Positions 56,227-64,000 of a DNA stretch of 64,000 bases are shown in pieces (positions within the stretch are counted from its first letter, which is position 1; the number at the start of each line of letters is the position of its first letter). The notes beneath the pieces were generated by a model. It ran no database searches and had not been told where the DNA came from. It saw nothing but the letters and a program-made list of their open reading frames with translations. This DNA is from Pseudomonas kairouanensis. Its GTDB lineage: Bacteria > Pseudomonadota > Gammaproteobacteria > Pseudomonadales > Pseudomonadaceae. The position numbers were made by a program, and so were the translations under genes. The stretch spans positions 62,001 through 126,000 of the forward strand of contig NZ_QUZU01000011.1 of NCBI RefSeq assembly GCF_004682055.1, given 5' to 3'.

Positions 56227-57651
56227 TCAGTCCAGCGTGTCGGCCAGTATCTTGATGGCGGCGGCACCGACCTTGCGCACGGCTTCTTCAATCTGTGGGG
56301 TTGGCTTGGCAGCGTAGTTCATGCGCAGGCAATTACGGTACTTGCCCGAAGCAGAAAAGATGCTGCCCACCGCCACCTGGACCCCTTGCCCCACCAAGAC
56401 CCGATTGAGCTTAAGCGTGTCAAAGCCTTCGGGCAGCTCGATCCAGAGCATAAAGCTGCCTTGGGGCCGACTGGCGCGGGTGCCCGCCGGGAAATAGCGG
56501 CTGACCCAATCAAGCATCAGGTCGCGATTGCGTTGGTATTGGGTGCGCATCCGCCGCAAATGCGGTTCGAAGTGCCCGCCTTTGAGAAATTCGGCAATCG
56601 CAATCTGCGGCTGCGTGGCGGTGGAGCCGGTGCTGATGTATTTCATGTGCAGCACGCGTTCAAGGTAACGGCCCGGTGCAACCCAGCCAATGCGCAGGCC
56701 CGGCGCAAGCGTTTTCGAGAACGAACTGCACAGCAGCACACGGCCGTCTTCGTCAAAGGACTTGATGGTGCGCGGGCGTGGGTAGCTGTAGGCCAATTCG
56801 CCATACACATCGTCTTCAATGACTGCCACGTCAAAGCGCTGGGCCAGGGTGAGCAGCGCCCGCTTGCGCGCCTCCGGCATGATGTAGCCCAAGGGGTTGT
56901 TGCAGTTGGGGGTCAGTTGGATGACCTTGATGGGCCACTGTTCCAGCGCCAGTTCCAACGCTTCGAGGCTGATACCGGTGATGGGGTCGGTGGGGATTTC
57001 CAGGGCCTTCATGCCCAGGCCCTTGAGGGTCTGCATGGCCCCGTGAAAGCTGGGGGAGTCTACTGCGACGATATCGCCGGGATCGCAGATGGCATGGATG
57101 CTGGCGGACAGCGCCTCATGGCAGCCCGTGGTGATCACGATGTCTTCGGCGGTCAGTTGGCAGCCGGAATCCAGTGACAGTCGGGCGATTTGTTCGCGTA
57201 ATTCCATACAGCCGAGGATGTTGTCGTAATACAGACCGGGCAGGTCCTGGCGGCGGCTCACACGGGCCAGGCTGCGCAGCAGGGGTTTGAGGGTGGGTGA
57301 CAGCACATCCGGCATGCCGCGCCCCATCTGTATGACATCTTTGCGCGGCACCGCGCGAATCAGCTCCAGCACCTGGTCCCATTGGGAGATTTCCACCGGT
57401 CGCTGCGCCGGGCGACCCACTTCCGGCAAGGCCGGCAACTCACGGCCCACGGGCACGAAGTAGCCGGATTTGGGCTTGGGCATCGCCAGGCCGTTGTCTT
57501 CCAGCAACCGATACGCCTGCTGCACGGTACTCAGGCTGACCCCATGCTCGACGCTGAGCGCCCGTACCGAAGGCAGTCGGTCGCCAGGGCGATAGAAGCC
57601 TTGTTCGATGCGGGTGCCCAGCAAGTCGGCGAGGTTGACGTATAGGGTCAT
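56227..57651 (-). CDS. MocR-family GntR/aminotransferase transcriptional regulator
   Basis: The 474-residue product has an N-terminal GntR winged helix (about 1-70, GDRLPSVRALSVEHGVSLSTVQQAYRLLE) and a C-terminal aminotransferase-like domain (about 110-470). The latter has the PLP lysine in SSFSKTLAPGLRIGW and the Asp in VIEDDVYGELAY. The ATG at 57651 lies 8 nt from GGGAG. A GTG three codons upstream is too close to that site. MocR proteins use PLP adducts as signals. The regulated gene may be the adjacent DUF1127 gene, from which it diverges, but that is inference. Confidence 0.9.
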   Translation of the reverse strand: MTLYVNLADLLGTRIEQGFYRPGDRLPSVRALSVEHGVSLSTVQQAYRLLEDNGLAMPKPKSGYFVPVGRELPALPEVGRPAQRPVEISQWDQVLELIRAVPRKDVIQMGRGMPDVLSPTLKPLLRSLARVSRRQDLPGLYYDNILGCMELREQIARLSLDSGCQLTAEDIVITTGCHEALSASIHAICDPGDIVAVDSPSFHGAMQTLKGLGMKALEIPTDPITGISLEALELALEQWPIKVIQLTPNCNNPLGYIMPEARKRALLTLAQRFDVAVIEDDVYGELAYSYPRPRTIKSFDEDGRVLLCSSFSKTLAPGLRIGWVAPGRYLERVLHMKYISTGSTATQPQIAIAEFLKGGHFEPHLRRMRTQYQRNRDLMLDWVSRYFPAGTRASRPQGSFMLWIELPEGFDTLKLNRVLVGQGVQVAVGSIFSASGKYRNCLRMNYAAKPTPQIEEAVRKVGAAAIKILADTLD

Positions 57652-57817
57652 GGCGGCCACTCCCAGGGGACCAGTACAGATAGGTGGAAAATACAGGATT
57701 CAGCCATCCAAAGGCAGTATCTGTATGGATTTAATAAAAGTAGGGTGAATCTGTAATGGTTTGCCCGGCGGGCCCATTCTTGTCACTCAAGGCAACACGC
57801 CACTGAGGGGCAGCAAA

Positions 57818-58042
57818 ATGAAGGGCATGAGCGATGTGCGGCTGGCGGTATACCGCCAGGAACTGGAAGTACGGCAGGAGCGCGCAGTCTCTGCGCCGAC
57901 CGATAGCCGCTGGGGGCTGTTCTGGCGCCGTCGCCACACGCGCAAAGCCTTGTTGGAGCTGACCTGCGAACAGCTTAAGGATGTGGGGCTGACCGCTGAA
58001 GAGGCGCGCCAGGAAGGGTCGAAACCCTTCTGGCGCAGCTGA
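57818..58042 (+). CDS. DUF1127 small basic protein
   Basis: The 74-residue product begins MKGMSDVRLAVYRQELEVRQE and ends in the DUF1127 motif (RRRHTRKALLELTCEQLKDVGLT). DUF1127 proteins are small, Arg-rich and sometimes RNA-binding or linked to phosphate or polyamine metabolism. A GAGGGG site precedes the ATG. A longer reading from 57761 lies over the mocR promoter region. It converges with the puuB-like gene, with 1 bp between stops. Confidence 0.85.
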   Translation: MKGMSDVRLAVYRQELEVRQERAVSAPTDSRWGLFWRRRHTRKALLELTCEQLKDVGLTAEEARQEGSKPFWRS

Positions 58043-58043
58043 T

Positions 58044-59336
58044 TCATACCAGTTCTTTGAGTCGGTGCCAGAGCATCCCCAGCGCCAGCAACGGCGAGCG
58101 CAAGTGCTTGCCGCCGGGGAAGGTGATGTGCGGCACCTGGGCAAACAGGTCGAAGCGCCCCTGTTGCTGGCCGCTGATGGCCTCGGCCAGCAGCTTGCCC
58201 GCCAGGTGTGTGGCGTTGAGGCCGTGGCCTGCGTAGGCCTGGGCGTAGTACACGTTGGAGTGGTCGGCCAGTCGGCCAATCTGCGGCAGCCGGTTGGCGC
58301 CGATGCCGATCATGCCGCCCCACTGGTAGTCGAGCTTCACGTCGGCCAATTGCGGGAAAACCTTGAGCATCTTGGGCCGCATATAGGCGCCGATGTCCTG
58401 GGGATCACGCCCGGAGTAATGGCACGCACCGCCGAACAGCAGGCGCTTGTCTGCAGACAGCCGGAAGTAATCCACCGTTACCCGCTGGTCACACACTGCC
58501 ATGTTCTGCGGCAACAGGCTGGCTGCCTGGGCGTGGCTCAACGGCTCGGTGGCGATGATGTAGCTGCCGGCGGGCAGCACCTTGCCGCCCAGTTGTGGGT
58601 TGAGGCCATTGAGGTAGGCGTTGCAGGCCAGTACCAATGTCTTGGCACGCACACTGCCTTTGGCGGTATGCACCTTGACCTCGGGGCCATAGTCGATGCG
58701 GGTGACTTCGGACTGCTCGAACAGCTTCACGCCCAGTTGCTGCGCGACGGCCGCTTCGCCGAGGGCCAGGTTGAGCGGATGCAGGTGGCCGGACCCCATG
58801 TCGATCATGCCGCCCACGTAGCGCTCGGAGCCGATCACGCTGCTCATCTCACCCGCTTGCAACAGGCGCACCTCATGGCGATAGCCGAGGCTGCGCAATT
58901 CTTCGGCGTCTTCGGCCAGGCCTTGCAGGTCGCGGGGCTTGTTGGCGAGGTCGCAGTAGCCCCAGGTCAAGTCGCAGGGGATCTGGAAGCGCTCGACGCG
59001 CTCGCGCACAATCTCAACGGCTTCCAGGCCCATCAGCTTCATCTGGCGCACGCCGTCGGTGCCGATGACGTTGGCGAACTGGTCCAGCCCATGGCCGACG
59101 CCGCGAATCAACTGGCCGCCATTGCGCCCGCTGGCGCCCCAGCCGACCTTGCGGGCCTCCAGCAACACCACGCTAAAGCCGCGCTCAGCCAGCTCCAAAG
59201 CCGTATTGAGCCCCGAATACCCGCCGCCAATCACGCACACATCGGCAATCACTTCGCCGCTCAACACCGGGTAATCGGGTTGCGGCACGCTGCTGGCGGC
59301 GTAGTAGGAAGTGGTGTGCCGGGCGCTGGCAGTCAT
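58044..59336 (-). CDS. puuB: FAD-dependent oxidoreductase, gamma-glutamylputrescine oxidase-like (PuuB/PauB)
   Basis: This DAO-family enzyme oxidises glutamylated or free polyamines. The 430-residue product has the Rossmann FAD motif VIGGGYSGLNTALELAERG (about 34-52), GASGRNGGQL, and a C-terminal AGHGLNATHLAGK. The ATG at 59336 is preferred to one three codons upstream on ribosome-site spacing. It lies near pauC and pauR, as in P. aeruginosa, where several pauB copies exist. Which copy this is cannot be told. Confidence 0.86.
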   Translation of the reverse strand: MTASARHTTSYYAASSVPQPDYPVLSGEVIADVCVIGGGYSGLNTALELAERGFSVVLLEARKVGWGASGRNGGQLIRGVGHGLDQFANVIGTDGVRQMKLMGLEAVEIVRERVERFQIPCDLTWGYCDLANKPRDLQGLAEDAEELRSLGYRHEVRLLQAGEMSSVIGSERYVGGMIDMGSGHLHPLNLALGEAAVAQQLGVKLFEQSEVTRIDYGPEVKVHTAKGSVRAKTLVLACNAYLNGLNPQLGGKVLPAGSYIIATEPLSHAQAASLLPQNMAVCDQRVTVDYFRLSADKRLLFGGACHYSGRDPQDIGAYMRPKMLKVFPQLADVKLDYQWGGMIGIGANRLPQIGRLADHSNVYYAQAYAGHGLNATHLAGKLLAEAISGQQQGRFDLFAQVPHITFPGGKHLRSPLLALGMLWHRLKELV

Positions 59337-59445
59337 GGGGAGCATCCCTGTTTGGAAAATTTGACGCAGGATACAGCGGTCGGACGAAGCTGTCTCACCG
59401 GGGGCTTTTGCGGCAGAATCCACGCCTATTCGCCGTTCGGTACCT

Positions 59446-59805
59446 GTGTCGATGAGTTGCAACAGCCAGAAAATCAGCACACTGCGCAGGCAGATCCCTT
59501 CGTTCGAGTGTGTTCCCGGCTGCCACGACTGCTGTGGGCCGGTGACCACCTCGCCCGAGGAAATGTCGCGCCTGCCGCGCAAGACCGCCGCCGAACAGGA
59601 CGCAGCCATGGACGAGCTGAACTGTGTGCACCTGGGGCCCAACGGCTGCACCGTGTATGACGAGCGGCCGTTGATCTGCCGGTTGTTCGGTACCACCAAG
59701 ACCTTGCCATGCCCCAATGGGCGCCGCCCGGTGGAGCTGATTCACCCGCGGGTGGAGAAGCAGATCCATGAGTACATGGCCAGTACCCGGCAGGTATTGG
59801 TCTAA
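59446..59805 (+). CDS. YkgJ-family cysteine-cluster protein
   Basis: The 119-residue product has the CxxC/CxxCC cluster (FECVPGCHDCCG at about 21-32) and a second Cys group (LNCVHLGPNGCTVYDERPLICRLFG at about 59-83), typical of the YkgJ Zn/Fe-binding family. The start may be GTG at 59446 or ATG at 59452. No function is known. It ends at a short hairpin (59825-59848) facing dadR. Confidence 0.85.
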   Translation: MSMSCNSQKISTLRRQIPSFECVPGCHDCCGPVTTSPEEMSRLPRKTAAEQDAAMDELNCVHLGPNGCTVYDERPLICRLFGTTKTLPCPNGRRPVELIHPRVEKQIHEYMASTRQVLV

Positions 59806-59824
59806 CAGGTGTACTCGGTTTAAA

Positions 59825-59848
59825 TGTGGGAGCGGACTTGCTCCCACA
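59825..59848. repeat. Single REP hairpin between convergent ykgJ-like and dadR genes
   Basis: TGTGGGAGC-GGACTT-GCTCCCACA, a perfect 9-bp stem. It is a single collapsed unit of the GTGGGAGCGGGC family and may act as a bidirectional transcript end. Confidence 0.8.
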
Positions 59849-59866
59849 TTTGACCGCGTTGTGCCC

Positions 59867-60355
59867 TCAGTCCGGGATCGGGAGGTTCAGGCTCTCTTTC
59901 ACCTCTTCCATCACGATATAGCTCTTGGATTCGCGCACATGGGGCAGCTTTAGCAGAATGTCGCCGAGCAATTTGCGGTACGACGCCATCTCCGAAATAC
60001 GCGCTTTGACCAGGTAATCGAAATCCCCCGACACCAGGTGGCACTCCAGCACATGGGGTAACTTCAGCACCGCGCGGCGGAACTCCTCGAAGGTGTCGCC
60101 AGACTTGTAATCCAGGCTGATCTCGACAAATACCAGCAAACTCCCCTTCAAATGCTGGGGATTGAGCCGTGCGTTGTAGCCCATGATGATCCCCTCGCGC
60201 TCCAGCCGACGCACGCGCTCGGTGCACGGCGTGGTCGACAGCCCGACCTTTTCGCCCAACTCCGTGAACGAAATTCGCCCGTCGGTTTGCAGGATGCGCA
60301 GGATGTTACGGTCGATCTTGTCCAGCTCCCGCTTGGTCTGGGTGTTGGTACGCAT
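59867..60355 (-). CDS. dadR: Lrp/AsnC-family regulator DadR
   Basis: DadR senses L-alanine and activates dadA and dadX. The 162-residue product has an N-terminal helix-turn-helix (about 10-60, DGRISFTELGEKVGLSTTPCTERVRRLEREG) and a C-terminal RAM effector domain with the VSGDFDYLV motif. A 45-codon longer reading covers the promoter region and was rejected. It is divergent from dadA, the usual arrangement. Calling it Lrp would be equivalent at this resolution. Confidence 0.92.
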   Translation of the reverse strand: MRTNTQTKRELDKIDRNILRILQTDGRISFTELGEKVGLSTTPCTERVRRLEREGIIMGYNARLNPQHLKGSLLVFVEISLDYKSGDTFEEFRRAVLKLPHVLECHLVSGDFDYLVKARISEMASYRKLLGDILLKLPHVRESKSYIVMEEVKESLNLPIPD

Positions 60356-60410
60356 AGGGGATACGCCTCTGTGAAAAGGGTTTTTGCCGAGAATTGTCGC
60401 CAAATATAGG

Positions 60411-60423
60411 CACTTATATAGTG
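60411..60423. promoter_or_regulatory. Candidate DadR/Lrp operator in the dadR-dadA gap
   Basis: CACT-TATAT-AGTG, an imperfect 13-bp palindrome with an AT-rich centre, lies about 56 bp upstream of dadR and about 90 bp upstream of dadA. Lrp-type operators have this form. A possible dadA promoter TTTACA (about 60446) sits downstream. Confidence 0.4.
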
Positions 60424-60511
60424 AAATGCACTGGCAATAGTTTTTTACACTGCGCCCATCATTGCTCGAATAACACACGTCAGCGGTCAAGCCCGCGATG
60501 AGGATCTAAAA

Positions 60512-61813
60512 ATGCGCGTTCTGGTATTGGGTAGCGGTGTCATTGGGGTGACCAGTGCCTACTATTTGGCGCGGGCCGGGTTTGAAGTGGTCGTGGTGGA
60601 CCGTCAGCCTGCCGCTGCCATGGAAACCAGTTTCGCCAACGCAGGGCAGGTGTCCCCAGGCTACGCTTCGCCTTGGGCCGCGCCGGGCGTGCCGCTCAAG
60701 GCCATCAAGTGGCTGCTGCAACGCCATGCGCCATTGGCCATCAAGGCCACCGCCGATATCGATCAATACCTGTGGATGGCGCAGATGCTGCGCAACTGCA
60801 CCGCCAGCCGCTATGCCGTGAACAAAGAGCGCATGGTGCGCCTGTCCGAATACAGCCGCGACTGTCTCGACGAACTGCGCGCCGAGACCGGCATTGCCTA
60901 TGAAGGCCGCAGCCTCGGGACGACCCAGCTGTTCCGCACCCAGGCCCAGCTTGATGGTGCCGCCAAGGATATCGCCGTGCTGAAAGAGTCCGGCGTGCCC
61001 TTTGAACTGCTCGACCGCGCCGGCATTGCCCGGGTTGAACCGGCCCTGGCCAGCGTCACCGATATCCTCGCCGGTGCCCTGCGCCTGCCGAATGACCAGA
61101 CTGGCGACTGCCAGATGTTCACCACGCGCCTGGCCGACATGTGCAAGCAACTGGGCGTGGAGTTCCGTTTCGAGCAAGACATCCAGCGCCTCGACTACGC
61201 CGGTGAGCGCATCAATGGCGTATGGATCGACGGCACGCTGGAAACCGCCGACCGCTACGTGCTGGCCCTCGGCAGCTACTCGCCGAAGCTGCTCAAGCCG
61301 CTGGGGATCAAGGCGCCGGTGTACCCGCTCAAGGGTTACTCGCTGACCGTGCCGATCACCAACCCGGCAATGGCTCCAACCTCGACCATTCTCGACGAGA
61401 CCTACAAGGTCGCGATCACCCGTTTCGACAACCGCATCCGCGTCGGCGGCATGGCTGAAATAGCCGGTTTTGACCTGTCGCTCAACCCGCGCCGACGCGA
61501 AACCCTGGAGATGATCGTCAACGACCTTTATCCTCAGGGCGGCGATTTGAGCGAGGCCACATTCTGGACCGGGTTACGCCCGACCACACCTGACGGCACG
61601 CCGATTGTCGGTGCCACCCCGTTCAAGAACCTGTTCCTGAACACCGGCCATGGCACCCTCGGTTGGACCATGGCCTGTGGCTCCGGTCGCTTGCTGGCCG
61701 ACCTGATGGCGAAGAAAACGCCGCAGATCAGCGCCGCAGGCCTCGATATTTCCCGTTACGGCAACCCTCAGGAGTCTGCAAGACATGTCAATCCAGCGCC
61801 AGCTCACCAATGA
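60512..61813 (+). CDS. dadA: D-amino acid dehydrogenase DadA
   Basis: DadA oxidises D-alanine and other D-amino acids, passing electrons to the respiratory chain. The 433-residue product has the Rossmann motif [21 protein letters not shown] (about 3-23) and the segment [21 protein letters not shown] at about 40-60. The C-terminal region has [16 protein letters not shown] and [16 protein letters not shown]. The last 29 bp overlap the ridA-like gene. Confidence 0.97.
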   Translation: MRVLVLGSGVIGVTSAYYLARAGFEVVVVDRQPAAAMETSFANAGQVSPGYASPWAAPGVPLKAIKWLLQRHAPLAIKATADIDQYLWMAQMLRNCTASRYAVNKERMVRLSEYSRDCLDELRAETGIAYEGRSLGTTQLFRTQAQLDGAAKDIAVLKESGVPFELLDRAGIARVEPALASVTDILAGALRLPNDQTGDCQMFTTRLADMCKQLGVEFRFEQDIQRLDYAGERINGVWIDGTLETADRYVLALGSYSPKLLKPLGIKAPVYPLKGYSLTVPITNPAMAPTSTILDETYKVAITRFDNRIRVGGMAEIAGFDLSLNPRRRETLEMIVNDLYPQGGDLSEATFWTGLRPTTPDGTPIVGATPFKNLFLNTGHGTLGWTMACGSGRLLADLMAKKTPQISAAGLDISRYGNPQESARHVNPAPAHQ

Positions 61814-62138
61814 GCGCATGAGCCAGATCGTAGTCCACAGCGGTACCGTGTATCTGGCAGGGCAAGTCGGCGACGACATGAGCGCCGGGATTGAACAACA
61901 GACCCGTGAAACCCTGGCCAATATCGAGCGATTGCTGGACCTGGCCGGCACCGACAAGAGCAGGTTGCTGTCGGTGACCATTTACCTCAAGGACATCGAC
62001 GCCGACTTTGCCGGTATGAACGCGGTGTGGGACAAGTGGTTGCCCAAAGGCGTCGCTCCGGCCCGTGCCACGGTTGAAGCCAAGCTGTGCGAACCGCAAA
62101 TCCTGGTAGAGCTGTCCGTGGTGGCTGCGCTGCCTTAA
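61785..62138 (+). CDS. RidA-family protein of the dad operon
   Basis: The 117-residue product is a divergent RidA/YjgF protein ([42 protein letters not shown]). The catalytic Arg is present in the last motif. It overlaps the dadA end by 29 bp, so translation is coupled. It probably removes the reactive imine left by D-amino acid oxidation. It is the second RidA-like protein in the window. Confidence 0.92.
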   Translation: MSIQRQLTNERMSQIVVHSGTVYLAGQVGDDMSAGIEQQTRETLANIERLLDLAGTDKSRLLSVTIYLKDIDADFAGMNAVWDKWLPKGVAPARATVEAKLCEPQILVELSVVAALP

Positions 62139-62152
62139 ACAACGATCCTCTC

Positions 62153-62187
62153 CCGGTGCCGAGCTGTCTGTCGGTACCGGTTTTTTT
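62153..62187 (+). terminator. Intrinsic terminator between the dadA-ridA pair and dadX
   Basis: CCGGTGCCGA (62153-62162) / TCGGTACCGG (62171-62180), a 10-bp stem with one G-T pair, followed by TTTTTTT. It lies 28 bp before dadX, so dadX may need either readthrough or its own promoter. Confidence 0.85.
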
Positions 62188-62214
62188 CACCTTGCCGCCT
62201 AGAAGCCTGCCGCC

Positions 62215-63288
62215 ATGCGTCCTGCCCGTGCCCTGATCGACCTCCAAGCCCTGCGCCACAACTACCAACTGGCCCGTGAAGTGACCGGGGCCAAGGCCCT
62301 TGCCGTGGTCAAGGCCGATGCCTATGGCCATGGGGCCGTGCGCGTGGCCCAGGCGTTGGAGGCTGAGGCTGACGGTTTTGCCGTGGCCTGTATCGAGGAA
62401 GCGCTGGAATTGCGCGCCGCCGGTATCCGTGCGCCCGTGCTGCTGTTGGAAGGTTTCTTTGAGGCCGACGAACTGCCGCTGATCATCGAGCATGATTTGT
62501 GGTGCGTAGTGCATTCGCTGTGGCAGTTGGAGGCCATCGAGCAGGCCAGGCTGAGCAAGCCGCTGACCGTCTGGCTCAAGCTCGATTCGGGCATGCACCG
62601 TGTTGGCCTGCATCCCAAGGATTACCAAGAGGCCTACCAGCGGCTGCTGGCCAGCGGCAAAGTGGCCAAGATCGTGTTGATGAGCCACTTCGCCCGCGCC
62701 GATGAACTCGATTGCGTACGTAGCGAGGAACAAGTGGCGGTATTCGAAGCGGCGCGCCAAGGCCTATCGGCCGAAGTGAGCCTGCGCAACTCGCCATCGG
62801 TGATGGGCTGGCCGAATGTGGCCAGCGACTGGGTACGGCCGGGCATCATGCTCTACGGCGCCACGCCGTTTGGCGAAGACCAGGCCGTGGCCGCGCGTTT
62901 GCAGCCGGTAATGACCCTGGAATCGAAAGTGATCTGCGTGCGTGAGCTGCCGGCCGGCGAGCCAGTGGGCTACGGCGCTAGGTTTATCACGCCCAAACCG
63001 ATGCGCATTGGTGTGGTTGCCATGGGCTATGCCGACGGTTACCCACGCCATGCGCCAACTGGAACGCCGGTGCTGGTGGCCGGGCAGCGCAGCCAATTGC
63101 TCGGCCGCGTGTCCATGGACATGCTGTGCATCGACCTGACGGACGTGCCCCAGGCCGGTCTGGGCTCCACGGTGGAACTGTGGGGCAAAAACATCCTCGC
63201 CAGCGACATTGCCGTCGCCGCCGAAACCATCCCCTACCAGATCTTTTGCAACCTGCGCCGGGTGCCAAGGCTCTATTCCGGGGATTGA
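62215..63288 (+). CDS. dadX: Catabolic alanine racemase DadX
   Basis: DadX converts L-alanine to D-alanine for DadA. The 357-residue product has the PLP lysine (Lys33 in [10 protein letters not shown]) and the second catalytic base in VGYGARF. It also contains [14 protein letters not shown]. It follows dadA and ridA beyond a terminator. Confidence 0.96.
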   Translation: MRPARALIDLQALRHNYQLAREVTGAKALAVVKADAYGHGAVRVAQALEAEADGFAVACIEEALELRAAGIRAPVLLLEGFFEADELPLIIEHDLWCVVHSLWQLEAIEQARLSKPLTVWLKLDSGMHRVGLHPKDYQEAYQRLLASGKVAKIVLMSHFARADELDCVRSEEQVAVFEAARQGLSAEVSLRNSPSVMGWPNVASDWVRPGIMLYGATPFGEDQAVAARLQPVMTLESKVICVRELPAGEPVGYGARFITPKPMRIGVVAMGYADGYPRHAPTGTPVLVAGQRSQLLGRVSMDMLCIDLTDVPQAGLGSTVELWGKNILASDIAVAAETIPYQIFCNLRRVPRLYSGD

Positions 63289-63330
63289 TCCCCAGGTACG
63301 AACGCCGCAGCCTGGGATTTAGGCCCAAGT

Positions 63331-63376
63331 GTTGTAAATACTGAACGCTGTCGCCATGATAACGCTCAATTACAAC
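63331..63376. promoter_or_regulatory. Inverted repeat upstream of pauR
   Basis: GTTGTAA (63331-63337) and TTACAAC (63370-63376) are perfect 7-bp inverted arms with 32 bp between, in the 116-bp dadX-pauR gap. They could be half sites for PauR autoregulation. This is inference from position and symmetry only. Confidence 0.35.
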
Positions 63377-63404
63377 AAAGCCTGAATCCTAGGAGGCTCC
63401 TGCA

Positions 63405-63953
63405 TTGGACGTCGGCGAACGACTGCAATCCATCCGTAAACTGAAGGGTCTTTCCCAGCGTGAGCTCGCCAAGCGCGCGGGTGTCACCAACAGCACCATT
63501 TCGATGATCGAAAAAAACAGCGTCAGTCCCTCGATCAGCTCCTTGCGCAAGGTGCTGGGCGGCATCCCCATGTCCATGGTCGAGTTTTTTTCCGAGGAGA
63601 TCCTCCAGGAAATACCGACGCAGATCGTCTATAAAGCCAATGAGCTGATCGACATCTCTGACGGCGCCGTCACCATGAAACTGGTAGGCCGAGCACACCC
63701 CAGCCGGGCGATTGCGTTTCTCAACGAAATCTACCCGCCGGGCGCCGACACCGGCGAAGAAATGCTCACCCACGAAGGCGAGGAAACCGGGATCCTGGTG
63801 GAAGGACGCCTGGAGTTGGTGGTCGGTCTTGAAACTTTTGTGCTCGAAGCTGGCGATAGCTACTACTTTGAAAGCACCAAGCCCCATCGTTTTCGCAACC
63901 CGTTCGATGTGCCGGCGCGACTAATCAGCGCAGCCACACCCGCGAACTTTTAA
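63405..63953 (+). CDS. pauR: Polyamine-responsive transcriptional repressor PauR (XRE-cupin)
   Basis: PauR represses the pau polyamine catabolism genes and is released by putrescine or cadaverine. The 182-residue product has an N-terminal Xre helix-turn-helix (about 5-60, LSQRELAKRAGVTNSTISMIEKNSVSPS) and a C-terminal cupin (about 105-175, AGDSYYFESTKPHRFRNP). It starts with TTG, 8 nt after AGGAGG, which fits the family N-terminus MDVGERL and no ATG lies near. The gene order dadX-pauR is as in P. aeruginosa. Confidence 0.93.
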   Translation: MDVGERLQSIRKLKGLSQRELAKRAGVTNSTISMIEKNSVSPSISSLRKVLGGIPMSMVEFFSEEILQEIPTQIVYKANELIDISDGAVTMKLVGRAHPSRAIAFLNEIYPPGADTGEEMLTHEGEETGILVEGRLELVVGLETFVLEAGDSYYFESTKPHRFRNPFDVPARLISAATPANF

Positions 63954-64000
63954 GAAAAGAGGCGCCCTGCCAGCGTTGCAGAGGCTCCCGTGGCTGTAAC

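Noticed and set aside
63954..64000. Possible terminator after pauR at the right edge
   Set aside because: GCAGAGGCTCC and nearby GC-rich bases do not form a clear stem with a T-run before the window ends.

Overview
The window is chromosomal DNA of a fluorescent Pseudomonas, most likely of the P. fluorescens group. The evidence is the high GC content, the gene order around rpmB-rpmG, coaBC-dut-algC-argB, pyrE/crc, rph, gmk-rpoZ-spoT, oxyR-recG and dadR/dadA/dadX/pauR (an order I know from Pseudomonas genomes), and many REP-type palindromes of the GTGGGAGCGGGC and GTAGGAGCGAGC kinds. No species call is made beyond that. Genes are tightly packed, and the long antisense reading frames are GC-driven shadows.

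Region 1 (1-25.8 kb) is a type VI secretion system of the HSI-I (H1) kind, arranged as two divergent operons. The leftward operon is tssA-tssB-tssC-(REP)-hcp-tssE-tssF-tssG-clpV, with clpV cut by the left edge. The rightward operon is fha1-tssJ-tssK-tssL-tssM-tagF-pppA-ppkA-tagT-tagS-tagR-tagQ and ends in a good terminator. All 13 core functions except VgrG are present. The full threonine-phosphorylation control pathway is also present: the TagQRST sensor, PpkA kinase, PppA phosphatase, TagF repressor and Fha1 target. Two features stand out. There is no tagJ between hcp and tssE, where the P. aeruginosa HSI-I cluster has it, and a REP pair separates hcp from tssC. No effector or immunity gene lies in the visible part.

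Region 2 (25.9-28.5 kb) is the most unusual stretch. A segment of about 420 bp, holding the 3' end of an SCP2-like gene, a REP pair and the 3' end of a YbaK-HDOD gene, occurs twice in direct orientation. The copies flank about 340 bp of foreign-looking DNA that encodes one 73-residue orphan protein.

Region 3 (28.6-51.2 kb) is conserved housekeeping: recG, oxyR, tonB-exbD-exbB, an NAD-dependent epimerase, a lipoprotein, ridA, spoT, rpoZ, gmk, yicC, rph, crc, pyrE, argB, algC, dut, coaBC, radC, a peptide-binding protein and rpmB-rpmG. Together these link stringent response and catabolite control to nucleotide, arginine, coenzyme A and exopolysaccharide precursor synthesis.

Region 4 (51.2-64 kb) is amine and D-amino-acid catabolism. 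It holds a cupin, an aldehyde dehydrogenase of the KauB/PauC kind, a transporter, a cardiolipin-synthase-like lipoprotein, a MocR regulator, a DUF1127 protein, a gamma-glutamylputrescine-oxidase-like FAD enzyme, the D-alanine module (dadR | dadA-ridA-terminator-dadX) and the polyamine regulator pauR with a TTG start. I saw no tRNA, rRNA, CRISPR array, insertion sequence or prophage. Apart from the duplicated region I did not find an obviously undescribed system.
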